From Acanthornis magna (Eukaryota > Chordata > Aves > Passeriformes > Acanthizidae): a DNA stretch of 64,000 bases. Location of the stretch: assembly GCA_036785705.1 (NCBI GenBank), contig JAWUZG010000159.1, positions 930,001-994,000 on the forward strand. The letters run 5' to 3'. The translations under genes and the position numbers were made by a program. The notes below the pieces were generated by a model that worked only from the letters and a program-made list of their open reading frames with translations, had not been told where the DNA came from and searched no databases. Positions 46,101-58,119 of the stretch are shown here, one piece after another (positions within the stretch are counted from its first letter, which is position 1; each line of letters opens with the position of its first letter).

Positions 46101-49100
46101 TAAACTGAAGTCAGACCTTTGGGAAGAAGGAATTGTAGAATTGAAGGGCAGTATCTTGTGCACCCCAGGATTTCAGATGCCTTAGTCCAAAACCACACAC
46201 CCCAAGGAGCAGCACAGTGCTCTGGGGCTCTGCAAACCAGCCACCACCCAGGGTTCTCAGCCTGGCCTTGGGGTTTTTTTTCCTTCCCATTCAGGAACTT
46301 AAGCCAGAGCCTACATTGGCTGCAGCTGGGAAACAGCCTGTCCTGGGGCTATCTGGCAGCGCCTCAAGCACGCTGTTCCCTGGCGACGCCGTTGTCACAA
46401 CTGCGGCAGCACACTTTAACCTTTACGTTTACCCTGGGAAGGGAGGCTCCGCGGGGCCAAAGCCGGCCCATTCCCAGGAAATCCTACACCCCGGCTAAAT
46501 CGAGCGGCAGGGCAGGCTGAACAACATCCCCACCTGAATCCCAGCCATGCTGCTGAAACACAAACCAGCCAGGCCGTCCAGCTTAACTGCTTCCATCAGG
46601 ACCCAGGGGCTTCCACCACGAGCTGCCATCGTGTCATGACAGGTGTCAGCAAGGTGATGGGGAAAAACAAGGAAAAATCCCAGCATCATCAAATAGCATG
46701 CAGAGCAATGTGGTCACCAGCAGCAGCACCAGGGAGCACCAGGACCTGCCCAGGTGCAGGGGTCCTTGCCAGGTTCAGGCCAGGTAACACAAGCAGCCAA
46801 GGTTTCCCGGTGGAGACAGAAGGGAGAAGCAAAGCTGTGATCTGAGAGCATCATCAAGCCTTTTCATAAGAATTTATTCACCAGATAATTTGATCTTGCA
46901 ATTCAGCATGAAGGCCCAGGAAAATATTGTCTGCCATTTAGTTCCAGCTCAAGACTGAATTCAGCAAATTATTTTGTTAACAATTTGAGTACAGCTCAAC
47001 TAGAAAGGGAGGAGGGGAAGATTTTGTACCCAGATCTTCTCCCCTCACCTCCTCCCCCCTCCTTGCTCTCAAGGCATGCATGTAAAGGGGAGGTGCTTTG
47101 AGTATTGAAATATGAAAATGTTTTTGCAAAATCCACACAGGGAGAATAGAGGTTTTTAATCAGTTTCTCAACCTACCCTGACTCTAAAGGCAGGTGTTGG
47201 AACAGCACTTAGTTAAATTCCAGTCTCTCTTGCTCCAGTCCTGTAAATGTGTTCTCCTCAGCACTAGTAAAATCACCTACCACCATTTCCTTGCTGAAAC
47301 GTTGGCCAAATCCCATCCCCTCCCCCAGCCAGCTCCTTCAGGACATGATTTTTACATACTGTACACTAGAACACTTTTCTCACCCTGTCACCACGTCCCT
47401 CCTAATTAAGAGGACAGATCCCACACCCCAGCCCATGAGAACCTGGTGGGTGACTCCAAGCTCATCCAAACAGCCCCAGACCCTCGGAGGCATAGCTGCC
47501 TGAGGTTCCTGCCCGTGGTTGCAGTGCATGGGGAATACAAGAGGCCATGGTTGGGGGAAGATGTAATGTCTTTTATTAGACCCAAATAATACCACTGGGG
47601 ACAAAATACTGCCAAGCTGTCAGCCACACAATCCCTTCCTTTCTCAAGGCAGAAGAGGCCATGTAGGGCCAATCAGGGAAATCCAGCTGCTTCATCCTTC
47701 AGGGATCGATGGCTGCTTCAGCTCCACAGACTCATGATCCTACTTGCCTTCACATTCTTCAGCAGCTCATCATCATTCCAGCTTCCTCCTGACTCATCAT
47801 AAATATTTGCTGCTCCTGCTGCCCACATGCTGCCTTCTCCAGAGCTGGCACTCGAGGAAAGAGTAAGGGTTCCCTGACAGCACATCTGAGGGTCTGTGAT
47901 GTCCCCATCCGGTAGCAGAGCACAGGGAACAGTTCCACCATGACAGAAATGGGGTTAAGGCAAGACAGGTCAGATCCACACGGATTTTAGTTTTCAAGAA
48001 GAGGATGCTAATATGCCCCCTTGTGCTCCAGCCACTCCTGCAAATTCTCACAGTGGCAGTGACAGCAGTTTGTCTGGCTGTCCTGCAGCTCTTAGCTCAG
48101 TGACACAGGGCTATTGGCAAAGTTGGAAAAATCTGGCTGAAGGCAGACTGGGTGATTGGGTCAAGCTTTTGGGCTAAGCTCTGTGATAGCTACACAAAGA
48201 CCCTCAAGAGAAGGGAAGGAAAAGCTGAAACCTGAGCAAAAAGGAGCTATGTCTGAGCTCACCCTTTCCAAGAACCCCCACTGCCACAGGGTCATTCATC
48301 CTTTAGTACCAACCTACTTCCCCAAGCCTCTCATTCTCCAGTTCCTCAGTTTCCAACTGCCCAAAACATTTAATTTTTTTAAAGAATCCTTGCATTTCAG
48401 TGGGGGTGGCTTTTCTTCTTTTAATCCCAGCACTGAAGTTTGGGGCTGGTGCTCTTTGAAATACTCCCATAGAGACCCCAGCTGTTCTGCAATGACATCT
48501 CTTGAGCATCGCACTTTTTAGGAGAATTCCTGCAGAAACATCATCCCTCGGGTACAATAAATGTTCATCTTGGAATTTAGCTCTCTAAGGACTTTCTCCC
48601 ACTGTTACCTCTCTCAATCTAGGAATAAAATGGCAATTGCTTGATGTACTTCGGGAAGAATGAGACAGCACCTCTAACCATCCCCTTGGCCATAGTCTAA
48701 CACCAAGTTTGAACTCTCTTTTTCACCCAAAAATCTGAGCAAAAAGCTACACACTCTGGGAATACTTCTTCAACAGTATGCAAATTCAGAGGAAATGAAA
48801 GCAAATGTCTTCCATAACTACCAAACAGGAAAGTTTGTCCAGTTAGAATTAATTTGTCCTAAATTTCCCTTTCTTCCCTTCTGTTATAAAGAGCACAACA
48901 GCAGCAAGCAGCCCTGCTCACATGTGTTCCGACAAGATATAAAGGTAAGAAATCAGAGCACAATACTAAGGTAAGAAATAATTATTAAAACTTTAATCTA
49001 GATGTGTCCACTTTTCACAATGCCAGCAGTTTTGTCCTCCAGCACATTTGAACACTTGGGCTATATTTAGCTCTGCTCGCTGCCCAAACTGGCCAGAGAT

Positions 49101-49530
49101 GCTGATAGCTCTGTAGCCATGAGACCTGCACTGGCAGGAGCTGGTGCAGCAGCTCACAGCAAGTCACTTGCCAGTTAAATGGTTCCCCAAATCGAAGGAC
49201 TTTAGCTCTAAAACAGCAAGAACGTTTAATGCTCTAATATACACAGAGAACTACTTTAAAGCACGGGCAAGATTTATATTGGTGTTCATCGAAACATCAA
49301 CAAGAAAGGTCAGACCTGCGCTGTACTGGCTTGAAGGACTCACATCACTTAACACAATTCAAGCTTAATGGAGACTAAAAGGCTAAAAATCAGACACTTG
49401 AAAATAGCATTTAGTGTACAAACAGAAGGCAGCGCTGCCAGACGTGCACATCTGTGCAGTCAGTCTTTACCAAAAACTCTTCTGAATGAAAGGGCTTCGG
49501 CCCACTAGCCAGAGACAGCGAGCAGATCAG
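43151..49530. other. MYLK2 upstream region and MYLK2-TPX2 gap
   Basis: No coding exon recognised on either strand. The first 1 kb may hold MYLK2 5' UTR exon(s) and promoter. A 19-bp direct duplication (CCCTGCAAGGTGCCCGCGG, two copies) lies at about 44178-44216, and an X-box-like word at 46375. From 46.8 kb the DNA is AT-richer and shows no feature I can name. Confidence 0.5.
46375..46387. promoter_or_regulatory. X-box-like (RFX) motif
   Basis: GTTCCCTGGCGAC fits the RFX X-box pattern RYYNYY-N-RRNRAC exactly, within a locally GC-rich block. No gene start is visible nearby, so it could be a distal element or chance. Confidence 0.25.
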
Positions 49531-49535
49531 GAATT

Positions 49536-49541
49536 TTTATT
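49536..49541 (-). terminator. TPX2 poly(A) signal (AATAAA)
   Basis: First AATAAA on the minus strand after the TPX2 stop, 259 bases away (plus strand TTTATT within gaatttttatttag). It gives a 3' UTR of roughly 280 bases. Confidence 0.65.
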
Positions 49542-49799
49542 TAGTTAGGTACACAATATCTGTATGCAAGTATTAAAACTTAGTTTAGTCTCTAGAGAAC
49601 ATGGGGTTTGGATACACAGCAAGGCCAGGAGGCACTGCTGGGATGCCATGGGCTCAGGTGGAGTTTAACTACTCAGTACAACAACAGAACAAGCATAGGA
49701 GCTCAGACTGAGCAGTCATGGGAAAACAGCTGCTCCCTCTCTCCTACCAAAGGAGTGGAGACGGATGGGATCTCCCTCCTGTTATCATGCGGATGCTCA

Positions 49800-52700
49800 T
49801 CAGCACCGGAATCTATCGGAGAAGTTGGGAGACTTTGGCATAGTCAGTGGCTGATCACTGGGCTTCACTTCTACGCTGCGGTATTTGCGTATTGGGTTTG
49901 CCTTGTGAACCTGTAAAAAAATAAATATAAGCAAGGGCAAAACTAAACAAATGGTTGCAGTTATGATGAAGCTGAAGTTTGCAGGTAAGCTGTGGATGAG
50001 GTGAAGGAAGGCATCTGCCTGAGACCACCACACCACCTTGGGCACTGGCATGAGATAGTGCGAAAATGCACAGCACCTATTGGGGTTGTGGGTTTTACAA
50101 AGATCGTTCTGCTCTGACAACTACATGTGTACAGCTCCAAAACTCAGCCATCTCAGCACAGCTGCCTTCTTTGTTTGCATAGTTTTGTACATTTGGGTTT
50201 TTTAAACCAGTTGTGTAGTGAGTCGACAGTTTGCAATAGGGAACCTTGAAAAGGCAATTTTAACACAGCTCAACAGTGGCATTAGCTCCTTAAGGATATT
50301 CCCACATTCCTTTGGGTTACTTTACAGCCCTTGCTCAGAAACAGCTCACTTACCATTTCTTGTCTTAGCTTAGCAACTTCTTCCTTTTCACGCTCCTCTT
50401 CTTGCTGCCTGATCCGCTCCTCACACCTCTCCCTTAAGGCTTCTGCATCTGCCAATCGCTTTTCAAATTCTTGCCGTTCTTTTGCTCTTCTTTCTGTTGC
50501 CAGCTCAAAGCTTTCAGGAACTACAGAACCAGAAAGGCTCTCTAAGTTTAGAAATAGAGGAGATAACATTGGTTCAAAGACAGTCAGGTAAAGCAGAGCA
50601 GTACTAGTGTCAATGGAAGCCTCCCTTTGGAGAGCTTCCCCTTGGCAAGGGTGGTTAAGAGATACCTCCAGGCTTCAGGAAAAGAGAAAAGTTTACTCCT
50701 AGACGTGTGCAGTGTTAATGCAGACGTCACCCCATCACGGGCGTTCTCATGGGAGGGAGCAAGGACACAATTGTTAGTATAAACAAGTTTTTGGCTGGTT
50801 TTATGCCCTACAAATCTCAGCCTACCCTAGCAATAGATGCCTTCATCTCATTAGAAATGGAACGCAAAGAGTGACAGCGCTGCAGAAATGCCAGCTGTCT
50901 CTGCAGGGAGCTCCTCACATTCTCAGTACCCTTATCCTGAGCTGGCATACATCAATCATCTGCCAATTTCAGCAGAGCTGCTAAATACAGCTGCCATGCT
51001 GGAGCAGGACAGGGGGCGGAGAGGAAATCCCCCTGTTCCCAGGGGACACAAGCTGTTAGGCAATTAGTTGATTAAATGCAAGGCACTATTGGCTGTGCTG
51101 ATGAAGAAGAGGCAAGAGCCAGAAAAAACATCACTTCATTGCATCAGTTCTGAGCTATCAGCCAAGCCCGTGTAGCAAGTACTTGTAACTCTACCTGATA
51201 GCATCTTATGCTCCTTTTTGGGCACAAAAGGCTCCTGGTACATCACTCTGTTGGGACGAGCTTTAAAACATGCTGCCTCTTTCTGCCTTTTCAAGTCTTC
51301 TTCAAGCTGCAAGAGAAGAGAGCACATCAAGTGCCAGGCAGAAAGAGACCAGCTCCCCATGACCCAGACCCCAGCACTCCCTACACTGCAAAAGCCATGT
51401 TGACTTAGTCAAACCATTTCCATAGAAAATTATATTAAAGCCAAAAAGTGGTGTCATTTGTTGCCCGACAGTTGCTTTGCCAAAAATAGTGTGAAGAAAG
51501 TTTCAGGTGTCCACTGCAGAGTTCACATGAGAAAAGCAGTATATTATTTATGTGTCAATAATCCCTGGAGATAACAAAGGGATTCAGCTGCACAGAGCTG
51601 CTGCTTAGAAAACACCTCACAGCTGTTCATACAGTTGTGGTAAATCCCATCATCTACCATAAAGTGAGAATAATAAAAAACAACCCATTGACCAATCATT
51701 AACCCACAGCACAAGTCTCATGCCAAGTACAGAAAAAGTCCTTTATCAAACTCTGCTACTGATGCAATTCAAGCAGGACACTTTCTGTAGTCAACCACAA
51801 TTCCACCAGCTGCTTTAAGTCTGGTCAATCCCGTTATCCTTTTCATCCTACCTGCTGTTTCCAGCTCTGGAGCTTGGCAGCTCCCCGTTCATCCACCTGC
51901 AGATGGAACGGTTCAGGCTGAGTTGGGGTTTTGACCTTCTTTTCTGGCAGTTTAACTTCGTCAAAGTAAGGCAGAGGCAGCGCTTTGAACTTTGGCACCT
52001 GAAACAAACAATTCAAAATATTTCTTGTCCTTTCCTTGGAAGTTTAATAGACAACACCAAATCCTGCCACACTCTTTTTACTGAAGGAGTGGAATCCAAG
52101 GTAGCTTTTAATTCTTACCTCCTCCTTCTGTAGTTCTTCTATTTTTTTCTCTTTTTGTATTTGTCGCTCTCTGTCCCGGGCATCGAAAGAGAAGGGACAA
52201 ACTTCCACGTGCCTCTGCTCTGGCATTTTGGGTTTAAAGGGCACTCCATAATGTGGCATAGGATTAGCTTTGATCACAGCCACCTCCTCTTTTTCCTAAA
52301 GGGAGATTAGCATTAGGATCTGATTTTTTACTTCTGTAGAGACTGCAACTCCTGCCAAACAAAGCCACAAAGAGCTTTGAATGAGCTCCTTTAATAAGGG
52401 GCACAGCAGGGTCAAGCAAACAGTGGACATTACAAAAATTAGCAATCTAAGAAGTACCAATTTACTGGCATCCTGAACCACAGGCCAGTTCTATCCCTTT
52501 TTGAAACCATTCGTAGTTCTAGTACTCATCCAGATTAGACTGTAATTCTTTAATATCCTCTTCACAAGAGGGAAAGGAAGAAGGACATGATGATTTCAGA
52601 ATCCTGCCCCCCGCCTTTCCTCAGGGAGAAGAAAGGTCATGTGTAATATCTGCCTTCAGTGACAGAATAGGGAAGGAAGAGAAATCTAAGTAGTTCGTTT

Positions 52701-55700
52701 TCCTCATTCATAGCAGCAAGACCTCAGAAACACTCATCAGCACCCTTGCATTTAAATGATTTCATTTTGTATGAGAATTCTGAGATGAGTAGCAATAACC
52801 AGACTGCTTGAAAGAAATGGCACAGGCAAAGGTGACCATTGGAGGAACTGCTCAAAGGAGGGGAGCGGCTTCCAGCCCCAGAGCATCCCACCCACAACCA
52901 GAGGCATGGCAGGCACTGCAGCAGGACCTGGGCCTGGCTCCAACCTCTTCACAACTGTTACCTTTTCTTCTTCTCTGCCAGACACGCGGGTTCTGCTTTT
53001 CAAGATGAAGGCTGGAGACTTGGGGACTGTAACAGGAAGTGCTTTCTTCTCTGGAACACCCTGTTCAGAAGAACCAGTAAGGAATTACCCAAGGCCGAGT
53101 GCCAAGAAAACGCTAGAGAAACAACCTGACAGCACAGGACATACTCGCTGCGGTTCTTACCTAATGACACACACTGTTTACACCAAGATCATTAAACACA
53201 TGATGCAACAGAGCTACAAACGTTTTAAAGCTCATTTCCACCTGAGGTTCAATTCCCACGCCTGGTTGTTATTAAACTTCTTACCACAACATCCTCCAGG
53301 ATTTTTGTGGGACATGGCCTGGAATGGAATTCGAAGCGTTCTTCTTCCTGCTGCTTCTTACTCTCGCGCTCCTGAATCCTTTTTTCTATTTCCAACTGAA
53401 AGCCGATGGGTTGGGTGAGCTCCTTCACAGGGGGTTTCTTGGGCAGCAGTGGCCCACCCTCAAAGATTTTGTGATTGAGTTCTCGTGCTTTGAACTTGTA
53501 CCTACACAGGAATGATAGAGACAGCAGTATATTGTACATTGTATGTTAGTGTGCAGCTCTAGTTAGCAACTCTTCCTTTGTCTTCAAAACAACAAGCCTA
53601 ATAAGGAAAGTCTTATGGATTGTCCTTCCTAGAAATCCAAACCTTTGCTTGCTGAAGTGCTTGCAGGCTACATTGCTATACTGGGTTTGCTTTACTCATC
53701 ATAAGCTGTATTCAATCTAAGGTCAGCTCTCCTAAGAACACTTTCTTCAAAATGAATTGTCTATATTTCACTTCCCTACAATCAGAGATAGAATTATGAA
53801 CAACCTAAAGGAATCTCAATGGTCTATACTAATCATTCTTTTACCAAAAAAGGGTATTCCAGAGAAGTGATATTTTAGTATCTGAAATATATTTCCAGTG
53901 TGGTACAATCATCCCCTGGAGAACCAGAGTAGGCCTTTACTTACTGTTGAATTTTCTCTATTTCCTCTGCTTCTAACTCTGCTGCAGTTTTGCAGGTGAC
54001 AGGTCTCAAGCGCTGCTTTGTTCGGAGCACTGGTGTTTTGGGGTGCGTGAGCCGAGCCTTCATTGGCTTTCCTGAAACTGAGCCTACAAATTCAATTCAC
54101 AGAGACCAGCAGTTAATGGCAAGGCCTGCAACAGATACAGGCCATTTGCTCAGAGTAGTCAAAGTATCTCTTGCTCTACCACAATCTCTGTGGACACAGC
54201 CAGGACCACTCACCTTCCTCAGATTTCCTGCTCCTCAAATGGTAACGAGGGGGTGTGCGTTTTTGGAATGCTTCTACCTGCTCAGCAAAGGACACATATT
54301 CTGTTGTGGCTTCTTCAAGTTTTCTTTTGTTTCCCTGGGACAGATTGAAAGGTTTGGGGACAGTGGGTTTCTTCGGCATTCGCACCTGGAGACAGAAAAG
54401 TACAGTCAGTGCGGCCAGCAAGCTTTGATGACATTTCCTTTCCCCACTGGTGCACAGTATCTGTCCCTTCCTCTCACTGCAAAGAAGGTAACACTTCACA
54501 TTAAGCACAAGTGTTAACACTCTGAACACGCACAAGTTATATTGGGAAACTGTATGGAGCAGAAGATTAAAGCATGAAGTGGAATGACTGGAAGATCTGA
54601 CATTAAAGGGCTTCTTTTTCCACAAGGTTTCTTTGCACTCTTGTGACAATGAAGACACACAGAAGTCTGCAGTCAGGTTTGCACAACACCTGCCTCTCCT
54701 GTGATAACCCCTCTGTGGGGTCATCAGCCCAAGCATTGCACAAGCAGCAGAGTGGTGATGGCAAGAATCAGTGAGCTGAGCGTTGGCAACACTCTGGCTC
54801 TCACCGGAGAAGGGGGATGCTTCCTCAGTTCTGCTGCAAAATCCATCTCCTTGTACTCGTTCCCAGGCTGGCTTTCCACATTTTGTTTGATTCTATTCTC
54901 CGTGCAGAAGTGGAAATCAATTGGCTTTGTTACTTGACCACCAGGCCTCTTCATGGGTTGTCCTAAAGGAAAAGAACATGTAAGGACTAGAAACCTTTTG
55001 TAGTGGGGTAGGGGGAGGATTTGTGAAAATAAAAAAAGCATTTAATTTCTAACAACTAGCTAAGTTTTTAGAGAACTCATCTTTAACATTTCAAGACATG
55101 ACAGAAGCCAAACACACCTGTTTCCAGGAAGGTCAGGGCCTGATCTACATTAAAAGGCTCCTAATATTTATTACAAAGTCAGGAATGTTTGTTTTCAAAA
55201 GTACTTGCACAGCTCTGTGCAGAGCTCTCCAGCTGAGCCCAGTGCAGCTTCATTCTGCAGTTCAGGCAGAGCCCACCTGCTCCAGCAATAGCTGCTTTCA
55301 GAGACTCCTCGTTCTTCTTTCGCAGCTCCATAACTTCCTGCTGCAACTGCTGCATCTTTTCCAGCTCCTGTTCCTCTGTACTCTTTGGCTTGCTGGAGGG
55401 TTTGGTCCTCCTGTAGAAGCACATTAAAAACTAAGATATGCCTTCCAGCTTCCCTGGTTATTAGCATGATGCTAGTGCAAAAGGAACATGCTTATCTCTG
55501 ACCTCACTGCAGGAGCATCACAGGTTATAAAAACATCCTCTTTAGAAGAGATCTACAGATCTGCTTGGGTTTTGTTTGCTCAAGAAATCTCACAGCTAGC
55601 TGTTATTCTACAGACCCATTTGCTATGTGCATTCTCAATCCATTAGCAACAACTCTTTTTATCAAAAGAAAAGCAAAAACCTTTCCTGTGCACAGGTACA

Positions 55701-58110
55701 GCTGCTGAAGTACATTTCATCCTAATATTGTTGCCTTGGCCTGGTGTTTACTAAATGTGATACCATCACATGCTAAGTTGAAGCTGAAAACACTCAGCCA
55801 GGACTGTCACCTAAATCAACTGTGATTAGCAGACAAGTCACAAGAAAGCCACGTACTTCAACATTGTTGGCGTGGAGGGCACGGTCAGTTTGCTCTTCCC
55901 TCTCCCTGGGGAGAGGTCAGGATCCTGCAGGGGCTCTGTCTTTGTGGATGCTTCTGTCACCTTCCCTCTGCTGCCAGAACTAAGAAAACAAGTTGTTAGG
56001 GTAAACTCCTTCAACTAACTGTGCTCTAAATAAATGCCCACCTGCAGTTCTCACCACCATGCATAACATCCAAACACCTGATGAGGTCTAAGGTATGCCA
56101 GGCTGGCCTTACCTCACTCAAGGGCCAGGTATAGACCATCCAATTTTCCCTGGTACTCTAAGGCTGCAGAATTATTGAGTTTTTGGAACTTTTCTGGAGA
56201 AGGGAGGCATACTGTAGGTCATTGAGGTACAGTGGTGTTTCAAAGATCACACTTCAATTTCCTGACCTCAAGCTTATCACCATATGATACTTTAGTGGTT
56301 AATTTGAGAAATATTTTAGCTGTGAGTCTTTCGTAGCTAATGACTGCCTAATGACTTCCTGACGGATAAGTCTAGACAAATTTAAAGCTAACTGACAGAC
56401 ACTGAGTAAGGAGTAAGAAGGTGAAGAAGCCCATGCTTATTTCATTCCCATCTCTACCTCCAAACAATTCCTTCAGCCTTTACAGCCATTTCTTGTTTAT
56501 GAAACAAGTATCAGCAACCAGTTCCAGTCACCACCCCCTAACCTTCCTGTAAGAACCTTCTCAGCCAGGTGGAAATCCTTTCCAAAGGAACAGTTGTATC
56601 CCTTTTCCCAGCCCTAAACAGAAGGACTTGGATGACGTACATTCTCATTTTCTTCAAGGGTGGAACCTCTTCCTTATTATCCAGGGCATTAGCAATTTTC
56701 TCTGCTTTGATTCTGCCTGGCTTCTTCCGCTGCTGGGTTTTCCCCTGCTTTGTAGCCAGTCTCCTGCCCGCTCTAGAGTAGAACAGAAAGCAGAGGTCAG
56801 TTTTCCCACAGATCTGAGAAGACACATGACCTGGATAACACTTTTTATGTCAGTGCATCCCTAACTCCACCATGCAAATTGTGTTTCACACAACAATCCA
56901 AATGCAGCATGACTTATTTCAGTTTAACAATCCATAAACGAAATATTCTTTACTATATATGAGCATGCAGAGCCCCTTGCATTCATATCAAGAATGAGTT
57001 CTGCCCAAGTCAGGCAGATATAAACAAAGAAACATTATAAGCCACCTCAGTTTCAGATATCCTCACATTCCAGAAGCTCCTGGTGCTGCTGAGTCTCATT
57101 TGACAAGTATGTGAGACACTGCATTACATTTCCACCCTAGAGACTGTCCCTCCAGCTTAGCCAGCAGATCAGGTGTCCTAATACACAATCTCCATGCTGG
57201 AGTACTCCAACCCCACAGGATGCCCCAAGAACAGCTAGAACTGCAGATCCTGAGAACAAGGAACTGCTTAGTTACACCATCATCAATCATTGTACAAACT
57301 GAACACAAGTATTTCACCTCTGAGGGGCCTCTGCAGGGGCAGCAGCTCTCCAGGTTGCCAGGGACCCAATGATATTCTGAGGGACTGTGTTGGCCTGGGC
57401 ACATTCTGCTTCACCATCGCTTTCACCTGAGTAGGGGACAAGTGTCAGCTCATCTAGATGCACATATATAGAACAACAACAAGTAAAACCACACAAAACC
57501 TTGCAGACAGCAGTTTATGAAGATGGCCCCACAAAAGATGGAGAGAGGCCTTTCCCTTTTGCCAGTGAAAAGTAGGTAAAATTTATTCCCTCCCTGCCAC
57601 ATCATGCCAGCTTACTTTTTGCTACATCTTGTGATGGGACAGAAGACAGAATAACATCAGGCTTTGAAAAAGCAGGGCTGCTCAGTGAAACCTTTGCCAG
57701 ATTTTCTCCAGGAGGGACATTCTCCAGATTGGCCTTTTGGTCTGTAAAGGAGAGAGAGATTTTCACTATTCATACTATGTTAGTAGTATTGTTAACAATA
57801 CCCCAAAATACCATTATGAGGTTAACAAAGTCAGGTTACAGATGACAAAATTTAAATACAAAAAACCAGAACAAAAGAAACCCCACACTTGATGAATGAT
57901 GCAGTTTACATGATTAATCAATTGACACAGAAGCCAGCCCCAAAACAAGGATCACACAGAGGCCTCATCTACCCACGAAACAAATCAAGGAATTGTAAGC
58001 ATCTTACCAAACCAGGAGTCTGCATTGTGTATATCATCCTCATTCAGAGTCGCAAAGTTGATGCAGATGTTTGGGACATCAAAGGAATAACGAGATTCTG
58101 GCTTAGACAT
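49800..58110 (-). CDS. TPX2: TPX2 microtubule nucleation factor
   Basis: Sixteen coding exons on the minus strand: 58110-58008, 57741-57616, 57426-57318, 56772-56641, 55979-55857, 55410-55277, 54962-54805, 54385-54214, 54083-53945, 53501-53285, 53060-52962, 52295-52119, 51998-51852, 51306-51195, 50520-50354 and 49910-49800. All phases agree, giving 741 aa (human 747). The N-terminus [14 protein letters not shown]...DSWF is the Aurora-A-binding region. Basic NLS-like stretches ([17 protein letters not shown]) suit importin-alpha control by Ran-GTP. The C-terminal half carries the TPX2 repeats ([63 protein letters not shown]), a long charged coiled coil, and the end [10 protein letters not shown], the region that contacts kinesin-5 in vertebrates. 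TPX2 nucleates spindle microtubules and activates Aurora-A. Position 16 is Cys instead of the Phe seen in human, and the human KEN box is not preserved. Confidence 0.96.
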
Positions 58111-58119
58111 CTTCACAGT

